From: Fulvia fulva
Taxonomy: Eukaryota > Ascomycota > Dothideomycetes > Mycosphaerellales > Mycosphaerellaceae
Direction of reading: 5' to 3'
NCBI RefSeq assembly: GCF_020509005.1
Contig: NC_063020.1
Location: 496,001-560,000 of the forward strand
Length of the DNA: 64,000 nt
In this document: positions 45,603 through 56,346 of the stretch, one piece after another
Position numbering within the stretch: position 1 is the stretch's first letter
How the letters are laid out: each line of letters begins with the position of its first letter
The notes under the pieces: generated by a model
What the model was told of the DNA's origin: nothing
Seen by the model: the letters and a program-made list of their open reading frames with translations, nothing else
Database searches by the model: none
Program-made: the position numbers and the translations under genes

Positions 45603-47654
45603 ATGCCCCACAAACAAGACGGAGCGTGGGATGCGCATCAACGCGATCCCGATTCGTTCTGGAAACGCCAAGCAGACCAGCTCGTCTGGCATAAGAAGCC
45701 ACAGACTACATACAAGAAGTTCTCAAAGAAGTTATCATCCGGCGAGTCGCACGACACATGGCAATGGTTCCCCGATGGCGAGATCAGTACATCCTATAAC
45801 GCGGTAACGCGACACGTGGAAGCTGGCCATGGCGACAACATCGCGATCAAGTGGGATAGTCCAGTCACAGGCCAGAAACAGAACATCACGTACAAAGAGC
45901 TAGATTCTGAAGTAGCGATCCTGGCAGGTGCACTGCGGGAAGAAGGAGTGAGGAAGGGCGATGTGGTCATCATATACATGCCAATGATACCTGCTGCCCT
46001 CATAGGTATGCTGGCTGTCGCAAGGCTAGGAGCCGTACATGCTGTGGTCTTCGGTGGCTTCTCAGCAGCGTCTCTGGCACAACGCATTGATTCTTCAAAG
46101 CCAAGGGCTATGCTGACAGCAAGCTGTGGCATCGAGGGCGCGAAAGGGCCCCTGCCATACAAGCCTATGGTGCAAGGCGCTATCGAGCAGGCGAAGCACA
46201 AACCGACGAGAGTGTTGATCTGGCAGAGAGATCAGCATAGATGGAACGACACAGACAGACTGAACGGGGAGAGGACGTGGCAGAGGGTTGTCAAGTCTGC
46301 AAGAGATAGAGGAGTAAGAGCTGAGAATGTACCAGTCAAGAGCAACGATCCACTGTATATCATCTACACGAGCGGCACGACCGGCTTGCCCAAAGGAGTG
46401 GTGCGAGAAGTTGGAGGCCATGCTGTCGGACTGAACTTCACCGTGCGATACGTCTTTGGCATCAGAGGGCCAGGCGACACCCTCTTCACAGCGAGCGATA
46501 TCGGCTGGGTCGTTGGGCACTGCTACATCGTCTACGGCCCTCTCCTAGCCGGCGCAGCAACAATCCTCTTCGAAGGCAAGCCGATCGGCACCCCCAACGC
46601 AGACACCTTCTGGCGAATCCTCGACGAGAACAAAGTCAACACAATGTTCACAGCCCCTACAGCCCTCCGCGCAATCCGCAAGGAAGACCCCGAGAACAAA
46701 TTCTTCAAAGCCCGCGGCGAGAAAGGCGGCCTCAAGAACCTCCGCGCCCTCTTCCTCGCAGGCGAACGCAGCGAACCCGCCATCGTGACAATGTACGACG
46801 AGCTCGTAGGGAAATACTGTGCCGAAAACGCAACCGTAATCGACAACTGGTGGTCCTCCGAATCAGGCTCGCCCATGACCTCCTTGGCCCTCCTCCCCGG
46901 CACAGGCACCGACTTCTCCGACCACAAATTCTACAAACCGCTCCCCATCAAACCCGGATCCGCCGGCAAACCCGTCCCCGGCTTCGACGTGCGCATAGTC
47001 GACGACGAAGGCAAGCCCATCTCAAACGGCAACATGGGCAACATCGTCCTCGGCATCCCCCTCTCGCCCACAGGCCTCACAACGCTCTGGCAGGATGAAG
47101 ATCGCTTCTACAAAGGCTACCTCAAACGCTTCAACGGTAACTCGATCGATACCGGCGACGCAGGCATGATCGATTCAGACGGATACGTTCACGTCATGTC
47201 CCGCGCCGACGACGTAATCAACGTGGCAGCGCACCGTCTCTCCACCGGCGCTATCGAACAGGCCATTTCCTCCCACCCTGACATCACCGAAGCGGCCGTC
47301 GTTGGAATTCCTGACCCCATGAAAGGACATGCCCCATTCGCATGGATCGGAATCGAAAATCCGCCCGCGGATCTCCTCAAAGACCTCAACTCCCGTCTGC
47401 GACAGCACATCGGTCCCATCGCGAGTTTGGCGGGCTTCATTGCAGCTCCTGGTGTGATTCCGAAGACGAGGAGTGGGAAGACTCTAAGAAGGTGTCTGAA
47501 GGAGATTTTGGAGCATGCGGTGGAGGGAGAGTTTGAGAAGGAGGTGGTGTATCCGGCTACGATTGAGGACCCGAGTGTAGTGCAGAAGGCGAAGGACGCG
47601 GCGAAGGAGTATTTCACCAAGGGGGAGGGGCAGAAGTTGAAGGCCAAGTTGTGA
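45603..47654 (+). CDS. Propionyl/acetyl-CoA synthetase-like enzyme with C-terminal AKL
   Basis: 683 aa in one exon, with ATG at 45,603 (MPHKQDGAWDAHQRDPDSFW). It is an ANL-superfamily acyl-CoA synthetase close to the ACSS3/PrpE group, which activates propionate or acetate to its CoA ester through an acyl-AMP. Visible parts are the N-terminal ACAS region (YNAVTRHVEAG), the phosphate-binding loop YTSGTTGLPKG near residue 255, and the adenine pocket region DNWWSSESGSPM. The hinge is MSRADDVINVAAHRLSTG, and PKTRSGKTLRR holds the catalytic, usually acetylation-controlled Lys. The protein ends KAKL, which fits a PTS1 peroxisomal signal. The length is normal for the family. Substrate choice (propionate or acetate) is inferred. 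Confidence 0.92.
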   Translation: MPHKQDGAWDAHQRDPDSFWKRQADQLVWHKKPQTTYKKFSKKLSSGESHDTWQWFPDGEISTSYNAVTRHVEAGHGDNIAIKWDSPVTGQKQNITYKELDSEVAILAGALREEGVRKGDVVIIYMPMIPAALIGMLAVARLGAVHAVVFGGFSAASLAQRIDSSKPRAMLTASCGIEGAKGPLPYKPMVQGAIEQAKHKPTRVLIWQRDQHRWNDTDRLNGERTWQRVVKSARDRGVRAENVPVKSNDPLYIIYTSGTTGLPKGVVREVGGHAVGLNFTVRYVFGIRGPGDTLFTASDIGWVVGHCYIVYGPLLAGAATILFEGKPIGTPNADTFWRILDENKVNTMFTAPTALRAIRKEDPENKFFKARGEKGGLKNLRALFLAGERSEPAIVTMYDELVGKYCAENATVIDNWWSSESGSPMTSLALLPGTGTDFSDHKFYKPLPIKPGSAGKPVPGFDVRIVDDEGKPISNGNMGNIVLGIPLSPTGLTTLWQDEDRFYKGYLKRFNGNSIDTGDAGMIDSDGYVHVMSRADDVINVAAHRLSTGAIEQAISSHPDITEAAVVGIPDPMKGHAPFAWIGIENPPADLLKDLNSRLRQHIGPIASLAGFIAAPGVIPKTRSGKTLRRCLKEILEHAVEGEFEKEVVYPATIEDPSVVQKAKDAAKEYFTKGEGQKLKAKL

Positions 47655-47662
47655 TTTGGGTT

Positions 47663-47679
47663 GGTGTGTGTGTGTGTGG
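47663..47679. repeat. (TG)n microsatellite
   Basis: A short TG run in the 3' UTR of the acyl-CoA synthetase gene. Confidence 0.7.
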
Positions 47680-47850
47680 GATTGTAATGTGTGTATGTCT
47701 TCGTGATGCTTAGAACGAGATCAATGCCAACAGTGAGACCCCTGAGACGCTCAGCGACCATCTCACCCTTGAATGCCGTCTAATCTCCTGAACTACGAGC
47801 ATAATATACAGCATGCGAGACTGCTGACTCATCAACCAACATACCTCGTT

Positions 47851-48056
47851 GCCGGGGTAGCTCAATCGGTAGAGCGTGTGGCTCTTAGCTTCTACAGCGA
47901 GATCACCTCAAGGGTTCGTGGCCTCACACAAACTGCCAGTCTTACGAGCTTCTCACTAACAAAGCAAACAGTCGTGGTATGTTCATACCGAACTTCAAAG
48001 TCTGTCATGCAACAACATTCTAACTCGTCCCAAGGGTTCGAGCCCCACCTTCGGCT
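47851..48056 (+). tRNA. tRNA-Lys(CTT)-like gene with a very long insert, or a tRNA relic
   Basis: The 5' half is canonical: acceptor GCCGGGG, D arm GCTC-AATCGGTA-GAGC, stem TGTGG and loop CTCTTAG with anticodon CTT at 47,884-47,886. The 3' part at 48,030-48,056 has a B-box GGGTTCGAGCCC and a 3' acceptor strand CTTCGGC that pairs with the 5' strand over 7 bp (two G-U). About 140 nt separate the halves instead of a usual short intron. The T stem pairs poorly, and no 3' anticodon-stem strand fits well beside the T arm. A second B-box-like copy lies at 47,909-47,921. A T6 Pol III stop follows at 48,085. It is either an intron-bearing gene or a disrupted copy. Confidence 0.5.
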
Positions 48057-48084
48057 CTTCCTATACAAAGTCATCAGACCTTTC

Positions 48085-48090
48085 TTTTTT
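48085..48090 (+). terminator. Pol III T6 terminator
   Basis: A run of six T, 29 bp after the 3' end of the tRNA-like sequence. Confidence 0.5.
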
Positions 48091-48258
48091 GCTGTTTTGA
48101 TAGGAATGGAGAAAAGGAAGGAAGACGATGCGGCGGTGTCTTGAAGTTTTTCGCTTCAGCACAGCAAAATCAGCAGCGTGAGGTCACGTCTTATCTTCGG
48201 TCCTACCATGGCAGCCATCTTCTACATAATCACGACACATAATCATACAGCACCACAC

Positions 48259-49944
48259 TCATAAAAACACCCCCCCACAGCTCAACGTCCTCAACACCTC
48301 CTCAAGCCCCAGCTTCCCCTTCCTCTCCATCCTCAACTCATACAACTTCGCCAAACTGACACTCATCCTCGCACTCGCCTGCCTCCCTCCACTAACCGCC
48401 AACCTAATCCCAATCTTCTGACACCGATCCAACCGCTCCGGACTATCGACCGCCATACCCAGCACCGCCAGCGGCCAGAGGAGACAAGCCGTTACTCGAT
48501 CTTCGCCACTAGCTTTATCGAGGATCCTGATCCCCTTGTCGTAGTGTTCGTTCGCGGTCGTGACAGAGGCGATCGTGTTATCAGGGGAGAGGATAAGTTC
48601 GGCGAGGAAGGAGCACGCATGCCAGAACGATTGCTTGGTGCGGGCGTTGAACCAGTACCGGCTATCGTGGTCGTCATCCGTGACTACGCCGTGGAGACAG
48701 GCGGCGAAAGGGCGGTGGGTAGGGAGGGAGCGCGCTATTGCTGCGGCTTCGATGGCGTCTTGACCTGTTAGGGGGAGCCGCCTCGCGAGCCAGGAGAGTT
48801 TGTAGATCTTGATAACAAGGTCTATGCCGATTTGTCCGACCCAGGGAAGACACGCGGGGTCTTTGACCTCGAGGCCGAGAGATTCGACGGTTCGCATTAA
48901 GGCACTGGTGAGAGTTTCCATGTAATCGAAAGGTAAGTTGTCTTGTTGGAAGAGACAATTGCAGGTGACGCGGAAAGTGTAGGCTTCGAGGAGGAGCATG
49001 TCGTGGATGTTGTTGGGTAGGCCCTGTTTCAGGCTCTGACCAAAGACAATGTGTCCGGCGTTGAGGTGGGCTGTTGATAACTTTACGTGGTTGTGTACAG
49101 AGCCGATGGCTTCGAAAATGTGCAGCATTAGGATTGTGCCCCTGATCCATTCTTCGTTGTAAACGCGGCCTGGGCTTACCATAGCGATACGCAGGGCTTT
49201 CAAAGCACGACCGTGATGCAGCAAAGCTTGCCGCTGTCGATGCTCGGCATCGGGATATATTGCAGCGATACTGCTGGCGAGCCAGGCGTGTATGAGTGCT
49301 GGATTCGATCGTAAGGTCGGCAGACCCAGCATCATGAGTGAGCTACTGTAGTCGTGCTTACGGGCAAGGACCCGATGCTGGAAGGCTAGGGTGATGTGCA
49401 GTATACCCGGAAAGGAGAGCTCGCTGCCATCACATCAGTCCTGCCTTACCCACTGTGAAAGGGTTCACACTCACGGTGAGACCTGCTTGACGCTGTCGGG
49501 CAGGTCGAAAGGTGGCAAGTCGCCGACAGACCTGAGCTCCTGCGACACGGCGGCGAGATGTGATAAAAGGGATCTGTCAGAGAGGCATTCGATCTCGGTA
49601 GTGTCACTACACGAAGTCGACGCATCGTCTCCGCGACCAGTCGAGCCATTGGCAGAAGGGCTCTTCGAGACCCGTATTCGCTTGCGGCGTACGTCTTCTG
49701 CTGGCCATGTACAAACGTCGCGCCTGGTACTATTTCGACACAAACCGCAAGCAGGTCTGACATTGTCGCATTTCTTTCGCTTCTGTCGACCTTCGCCAGT
49801 CGTATTAGCGACTGTTTCTCGGGTGTGCGCAGTTGAGTAATCAGGCTGCTTACACGGCAGACACCCTTCGCTGGAGCGAATCAACCTCCGCTCTGGCACG
49901 GCAGTTTTCAGTCCGTTGGCGGTCGATTCGAAGCTGGCAAACAT
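48259..49944 (-). CDS. Zn(II)2Cys6 transcription factor
   Basis: Three exons: 49,944-49,854, 49,790-49,475 and 49,423-48,259, giving 523 aa. Intron 1 (63 nt) splits the second Cys codon of the zinc cluster. Splicing rebuilds GCLPCRQKRKKCDNVRPAC followed by GLC...CTWP, a complete C-x2-C-x6-C...C-x2-C-x7-C cluster near residues 28-60, with a basic KRIRVSK linker after it. Intron 2 is 51 nt (GTGAGT...GGCAG). The C-terminal 380 residues form the helical regulatory region seen in such factors (ALIHAWLASSIAAIYPDA, GTILMLHIFEAIGS, LLLEAYTFRVTCNCLFQ). It should bind CGG-type DNA in the nucleus. Targets are unknown; its neighbours are metabolic genes. Confidence 0.88.
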
Positions 49945-50337
49945 GCGGCGCGGTGTTCGGCGTAGTGGTGAGTGTCTAGCTTAAACATCCAGCAGTTTGG
50001 TGTGGAGATGCGCTTGGTACCTTGTTCGCAAATAGCATTGACGGATAAGGTTAGATCAGCTCCCGGAAGATGTGGGATCATGCAGGGATAGGTGTTCCCG
50101 CTGGAGCATGGTATGAATCAGGTCCACTGTTGACTAGGAAGTGTCATGTCAAAGGTGGACTGATTATTGACCATCAAGGCCGTGATGTACGTACCAGATG
50201 GAAGCACAGTCTTAGTGCAAGTCGTCGAATTGTACAACACCTTTCTGAGCACGAGGCTGGACTGTAGCCTTGGTGCACTTGAGCTGGCAGTTCCAGGTCT
50301 TCAGCCATTGACCAAGAAGAAGGTTATGGCATATGGC
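49945..50337. other. Intergenic
   Basis: Presumed promoter of the zinc-cluster regulator and the 3' side of the amidase relic. Nothing else is recognised. Confidence 0.4.
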
Positions 50338-51300
50338 TCAGGATGCTGTCCATATGATGTTGATCACGTGAGTCAGATGCTCGTCTCTGTGTTTCATGCC
50401 GACGACCTGCACGCACAATGCAACATCTCGAAAGTGCTGCGGTCCTGTATGAAGACCATGACTGTGTTGATCACGCAGGTCGTGCTTTGCTGTTTCGATG
50501 TTGTCTACGACATGGCTGTTTCGTATTTGGCCAGTTGGCAATACAGCGGCAGGGTAGTCCAGCAGGCTCCATAACGCAGAATACGTTATGGCATCCCACG
50601 CGTCGAAGGGAATTGCAGTGGTCGGCACAGGTGGCATGATGATTGCATCAAGGTTGTTCCCGATGCAAAGCCTGTGGAAGTTTGGAACCCTTTCTGGACC
50701 CAATGACGAGCGGCATTCAGCTTCGTAAAGTCGTTCAGATCGGCACTTGAAAAACCTGCCACGTTGGTTCGTTTCACAGATGGCACTTTTTGCTCGCCAC
50801 CTTCCGCGATGAGAGCTTGCAAGAAGCTGCAGCGGTCGCGAGCGAACATCCGATGTGCGACCGCGATAGGTTCCTCCCAGCAGGGCAAGGATAGCTCGAC
50901 CAGGTGATGGCCCGCCAGGCGGTGTAGAGGACGTGGCGATGTATCTGGATTATCTCGTTGTTCTTGGCCGAGGACTTTGGCTTGTGCAATGGCTTCCTTG
51001 AGAAAATGTCCGTCAAGCAGTTCGTCTGAGCTCCATCAGGAGGGTTCAGTCAGATCTGCAGCGTCTCCATGCATACTGACCAGTTGCTGTGCAATTGCTG
51101 CTCGCGGGCAGACAGCCCTGGTCATGTCTTCTGCCGTGTACTGCTTGGCCTGGGTCTTCTCCAGTATGTCAACCGCATCGTTGTCAGGATGGAAATCGCC
51201 ATTCCGGAGATATCAGAAGGTCTCGTTGTCGTGGTACCTGAAGGCCTGTGGTACCATAGTCTGGCGTGATGGTCATAGTATCGTTAGAGGTTGTCTTGTG
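50338..51300 (-). pseudogene. Amidase relic lacking the catalytic core
   Basis: On the minus strand three pieces of an amidase-signature enzyme (acetamidase type) follow in order. The N-terminal piece, about 51,200-51,081, reads VDILEKTQAKQYTAED and RAAIAQQL. A 55-nt GTCAGT...CTCAG intron (51,080-51,026) follows, then TNCLTDIF. The second piece, FLKEAIAQAKVLGQEQRDNPDTSPRP, is in another frame. It runs near 50,890-50,925 straight into a part that belongs about 200-250 residues further on (WEEPIAVAHRMFARD, ALIAEGGE). The C-terminal piece, after a further shift near 50,690, reads LDAIIMPPVPTTAIPFDAW and SLLDYPAAVLPTG. The missing middle would carry the Ser-Ser-Lys catalytic residues, so no activity is possible. 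Confidence 0.8.
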
Positions 51301-53100
51301 CATTGAGCGGTACTGCAGGAACGTCCCAGCAAAGCATCAGGGCTTTACGTGTGAGGGAGGTTAGGTGGATATGTAGCTTGCGAAGTCCTCGCGACAGAAG
51401 TCGCGATTGAGGAGGAGAATAACGGTAAGGTGCTGAAGAAAAGAAAAAAGAGGTGGGAGCCGAAGCGGCAGTCTTACTGTTTTGTTAGGAGGCGTGGCGG
51501 CGGCACATGTGACATAGGGAGACATATGTAGGGTGGAAGCCACACGCATGCTTCAATATTGTGATGATGAATAAGGAACGAGTAAGGTACGAGGACTTAG
51601 ACGCGGACGCGACGAGAAGAGAAGAAGGCGCGCGCGAGACGGCGCTATTTCGCGCGGCGAGTTTTGCTTCCGACGATTGCGCAGGTCCCAACGTCTTCAT
51701 CTTCCGCAATAATCACACCCACTCTTCTAAACTGCCCACACAGTATAGCACACTGCTAACAACACAGGCGTCAGCGCGCTGTGCTGCCCAGGATGTTCCT
51801 TCCAGTTCAAGACAACCGCGCTGCCGCAGCCTCATCTCATCACTGCATTTGAAGCATCAAAACGCGGCCGCTTGACCATCATCACCCGCGTCCAGGCCAG
51901 GCAAGTGTATCGGAGGGTCTGAGCTGGGTGGGTTCAGCATCATCAATCATATCATCATTGATGGCCTCGATGCCCTTGCTGGCGCCAAGTCACGGACCGT
52001 TGCTCTGAGGCATATGTACTTCACTATCACACCAGTACCAGCTCATACACTCGCGTAGAATACACGTCTACCTGGACACTCCCGTTCGCCGTGTACCTTG
52101 ACCCGAAGCATCGAGTTATGGCTGGCGGAATCAAGTCTGGTGAAAGGCCGATAACATGAAGCACCCGAGGTGTAGTTTGCGAAAGTGCCAATGAACCTGG
52201 ACGATGGAGAGAGGTGCCCGGTGTCGTAGAGCGGATGTAAAGCACTCTTACCAATGCTTCAGCAGCTCTCCCCACCACTGACAAGATACATCAAGTGCCA
52301 CTCCACGCGCGAGCACCATTTCGAGCACGCCGAGCACTGTTCACTTGCAGCTGAGGTCACGCTACTTGCTCAAAGCTTTCATGGACAAAGCTCGCCCTAG
52401 CTCGGAAGAGGCAGAGACACCATTCTGGACAAGTACAGCGCCAGGAATATGCATTGCCATGGGCCTGATTTCCTGTGAACGCCAGACACGTCGCCGACCA
52501 CGACTTTGGGCCGGGCAAAGCTCCTCGCAACGCTATCGTGAAGAACTTTCAGGACTCGCAAAGTTTCTCGACGACGATGCGTCAAATATACCCTTGCACG
52601 CGAGTATCGACAGTCTCCTCATGTCGGTTATGCACGTGGTGGATATCTGCTCATCGAGGCACGAGCGCATCTGGCATGATTCGGCCCCATAGGCCCCATA
52701 TTGACGCCCGGCCCGATGACTTCCTTGCCTGGCCTTGACGCCAACAGCCGAGCTCATGCACAAGACTTTGAACAACCTTGCCAAGATGGAGACTTCGACT
52801 ATACAGTAAGAGATGTGGTTTGCTGAATTGTTATCTAGGCATGTCGACTCCAGGTTTGACCTAATGACCCCTTCGGCGACCACGTGTTCCGGCTGCTAGC
52901 CTCGCCGCCATGCTCCGCAACGACAACCACTATCGTACAGTATCAACAGTATGGATGGCGACAGCTTGGCGGTCGCTTGACGGCAGCGATACAGTGCTTC
53001 AATTTGCTTCCGTGCCCGCGAGCAGATGTTCGACCGCTTGCACCTCTTCGTGCTCGTCACTCTCGTTCTCCCATTCTTTCGTTGACCTCCAGCCATCAAG
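51301..53100. other. Gene-poor interval, 1.8 kb
   Basis: No gene that I can support. Frames such as 52,345-52,692 (+) lack family features. The GC-rich stretch at 51,600-51,670 and the CCGCC-rich DNA before 53,101 are probably promoter DNA of the downstream transporter gene. Confidence 0.4.
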
Positions 53101-54264
53101 ATGTCGCCAACTCCTTCGCACCGCGTATCGTCCAGCACCGATAACATCGAGCCGGGCATGAAGACTCATCACCATGTCAACAACACCAGTCTCGGCTACC
53201 AGCAAAGTGCGACTGGCGGCATGACTATCTCGCCGGAGTTGTTTGAGAAGCTGTATCTCCAGCCAAAGGCGGCCAGAGGATTCTCCAAGATGGCCAATCC
53301 AACACCGATGGGACTGGTTGGCTTCGTTATCAGTACTTTCACCTTCTCGATGATCCTCATGGGATGGGGTGGTGCGAGCGCGTTCCCTGCTGTTGTTGGC
53401 ATCTTCTTCTTCATTGGACCTCTCATGTTGACCCTGGCTGCTATCTTCAACTGGGTCATAGGCAACTTCTTTCCAGTAAGATGACACTTTTTTGGATCCG
53501 CGACATCCTGAGACTAACACATTTTTAGATGATGGCAACCTGCCTCTTCGCTGTCTTCTGGCTGTCCTTTGGCATGCTGCAACTACCCACCCTCGGCCTG
53601 GCTGCATACTACTCCTCAGATGGCACAAACGCCACCAAAGATGCCACGAGCTCCGGCTACAACACTGTGCTCGGTCTCTTCCTCATCGTGTAAGTACTAC
53701 CTCACCTCACCACCAACCGCAACATACGCTAACCATCCTCCAGCTGGGGCTTCGCCTTCCTAACCTACCTCATCTTCTCCCTCAAGACCAACGCCGTCTT
53801 CGCCGGTATCTTCTTCCTCGCAGCCATCGCCGTCTTCGTCCTCGCCGGTGCATACTTCAAGACTGCGGCTGGCGACTACGTGATGGCACCGAAGCTGCAA
53901 AAGGTGAGCAGGACTCTCTCTTTCAATCTTGTTTGCATGATGAGACACATAGCTGGCACCAGTCCGAGAAAGACTTGTACTCTTTTTGCTGCGGAGTAGC
54001 TTTGCGAGTCACCAGACTCATAGTTCTGACACTACCCTGAACGTCCACATACTCGTTCACCCATTTATGAATCGACTTGCTGATACGTGATTATAGGCTG
54101 CTGGAGCGCTACTCTTTGTTGTCGCGATACTGGGTTGGTGGATCGTCGTGGCTATGATGGGTGCCGAGATGGGTGTCTGCAACATTCCGGTCGGCGACCT
54201 CAGCCATTTCTGGTCCGACGCGAAGCCAAAGTTCGGCAGTGTCGATGTTGAGAAGCAGGCATAG
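53101..54264 (+). CDS. GPR1/FUN34/YaaH-family membrane protein (acetate transporter type)
   Basis: Four exons: 53,101-53,475, 53,529-53,689, 53,744-53,903 and 54,097-54,264, giving 287 aa. The introns are 53, 54 and 193 nt, all GT-AG. A soluble N-terminus is followed by the family motif NPTPMGLVGF near residue 67, then six hydrophobic helices (FVISTFTFSMILMGW, VVGIFFFIGPLMLTLA, TCLFAVFWLSFGML, WGFAFLTYLIF, AGIFFLAAIAVFVLAGAYF, ALLFVVAILGWWIVVAMM). Members such as Ato1/Ady2 move acetate and related short-chain acids across the plasma membrane, with links to ammonium export. The third intron is longer than usual but the joined sequence KLQK-AAGALLF fits the family. Confidence 0.88.
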
Positions 54265-54775
54265 TCTGACAAGAGAGATGTGAAGATATAGAAGAGGGGA
54301 AGATACCCAGCTTTGATGATCGGTGTATGAGCATAGATAGGTCGTTGTAATATAGCCAATGTCAGGCTTCATCTCAAGTCTGCCAAGAGTGGTATAGATA
54401 GATTTTGTGGGCTTGAGACAAAGAGATCGCTTTGTTCTCACGCATCGGCCTCCCCGAACACCGTCTAACACCGCTCTCGCGCACTGCAGGATCAGTTGAG
54501 CATCAACACGAAAACACGCTGTCATTACCGCATTTGGGCCAAGACCCGATGCCGAGGTTTTCGTACGGCCGCATGGTGTAGACTCCACTACATGTACATT
54601 ACCTACTTCCATCCCTTTACAACATCGACAAATATCACTGCCACTTGTGTAAACCACATCTCCAATCAGCATACTGTAGCCCAATAACTTTTATCAGGCA
54701 CCAGGATCCAAGATAAAGTTACCAACTCAAAGACACGGACCAACCCAGGATATCACCAAGAGCATTGTCACCACG
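54265..54775. other. Intergenic between co-oriented genes
   Basis: 3' UTR of the transporter and promoter of the reductase. No other feature is seen. Confidence 0.45.
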
Positions 54776-55831
54776 ATGTCTCTCCCAAGCACATACACCT
54801 CCATCCACCTCGCCACCCGCCCCAAAGACCACATCACACCCTCCACCTTCAAACCCCAATCAAACTCCACCCCCTCCCCCTCAGAGCTGCAAGATGGCCA
54901 AGTCCTCTACCGCGCAAACTACCTCTCCCTCGACCCCGCCATGCGCGGCTGGCTAAACGACACACGCTCCTACATCCCACCCGTCAAAATCGGCGCCGTC
55001 ATGCGTGGAAACGGCGTCGGCACCATCCTCGCTTCCAAGAATCCCAACTACGCCGTCGGCGAGACTGTCGAAGCCATGTCAGGCTGGTCTGAGCTCGCGG
55101 TTCTGGGGGAGAAGGAACTGACTAAGTTATCTTTACCCTCGAATGGGAGGATGACGGATGCGTTGGGAGTTCTGGGAATGACGGGGTTAACGGCTTATTT
55201 CGGGATTCTGGATGTGGGAAAAGTGCAGAAGGGAGATTTCGTCGTTGTCTCTGGGGCGGCGGGGGCGACGGGGAGTGTCGTGGGCCAGATTGCGAAGTTG
55301 AAAGGGGCCACAGTTCTGGGTATCGCAGGCTCAGACAGTAAATGCGACTGGCTCATCAAGGAGCTCGGCTTCGACAACGCATTGAACTACAAGTCCGCCA
55401 CATTCGCCAAAGACTTCCGCGCCGCAACCAAACAATTGATCGACGTCTTCTTCGACAACGTCGGTGGCGAGATCCTCGACCTGGCCCTATCACGCGCAAA
55501 ACCCCATTCCCGCTTCGTCATGTGCGGCGGTATCTCCCAGTACAACACCAAGAACGCCCAAGGCCCCAAGAACTACCTAATGATTGTATCCATGAGGATT
55601 AGGATGCAGGGGTTCGTAGTGTTTGATTATGAGAAGCAGTATGAGCGTGCGAGGAGGGAGCTGGCGCAGTGGCTTGGGGAGGGGAAGATTAAGAGGCAGG
55701 AGACGGTGGTGAAGGGTGGGATCGAGAAGATGCCGGAGGCGTTGAGGGCGTTGTTTGATGGGGAGAATACGGGGAAGTTGATGGTTGAGGTGAAGAAGCC
55801 GGAGGAGGGGGAGGTGAGGTCGAAGTTGTAG
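54776..55831 (+). CDS. NADP-dependent MDR-family reductase with C-terminal SKL
   Basis: 351 aa in one exon, with ATG at 54,776. It is a zinc-free medium-chain dehydrogenase/reductase of the leukotriene B4 dehydrogenase / alkenal double-bond reductase group, which reduces C=C bonds next to a carbonyl using NADPH. Seen are the N-terminal catalytic part (YLSLDPAMRGWLND, a typical substrate loop), GMTGLTAYFGILDVG, the Rossmann loop VVSGAAGATGSVVGQIAK near residue 165, and DVFFDNVGGEILD near 225. No zinc-binding Cys/His set is present. The protein ends RSKL, a canonical PTS1 peroxisome signal. The physiological substrate is unknown; a fatty-acid-derived enal or enoyl compound is conceivable. Confidence 0.9.
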   Translation: MSLPSTYTSIHLATRPKDHITPSTFKPQSNSTPSPSELQDGQVLYRANYLSLDPAMRGWLNDTRSYIPPVKIGAVMRGNGVGTILASKNPNYAVGETVEAMSGWSELAVLGEKELTKLSLPSNGRMTDALGVLGMTGLTAYFGILDVGKVQKGDFVVVSGAAGATGSVVGQIAKLKGATVLGIAGSDSKCDWLIKELGFDNALNYKSATFAKDFRAATKQLIDVFFDNVGGEILDLALSRAKPHSRFVMCGGISQYNTKNAQGPKNYLMIVSMRIRMQGFVVFDYEKQYERARRELAQWLGEGKIKRQETVVKGGIEKMPEALRALFDGENTGKLMVEVKKPEEGEVRSKL

Positions 55832-56346
55832 ATTGGGATTCTTGTGGGTAGTTGCATTTGCATCGGGCATGAGTGTGGCGGGTAGATCATGATCAATTCA
55901 TATTTTCAGGACACGAGCGATGTGTCTTGAAGCACAGTACCTCGGTGATCTACCAGGACCTAACCTGAGCCAATGTTTACTCCAGCTTGTGAGATCCGTC
56001 AAACATTGTGCAGGGAGGACGCGCATGTGTAGAACTGAGTGGAAGTGTGTCCAGGAGAGAGGTGAGCGCGTGGTCATGACGGACCTGGCTATAACTGGTA
56101 TCCTGTGCGAACAGAATGCTACACGCTGCTGGGCTGCTCCTATGGCCGCAATGTATAGTTGAAGCCATAGCGCATACTGCAGCGGGATATCGTGTGATTC
56201 CGCAGAGGAGCTCAATGAATTGTAGCGCATCTGCGTCTTCATGCATTCGTGGCTCGAGCCTACTTCACAGTCCCGGTATAACTACAGCGGCGCCATTACA
56301 CGCCTTTCATACCCATCCCGTAACATGCATCCTCCTCGCTCTTGCT
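55832..56346. other. Convergent intergenic region
   Basis: 3' UTRs of the reductase (+) and proteasome beta-5 (-). Nothing else is recognised. Confidence 0.5.
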
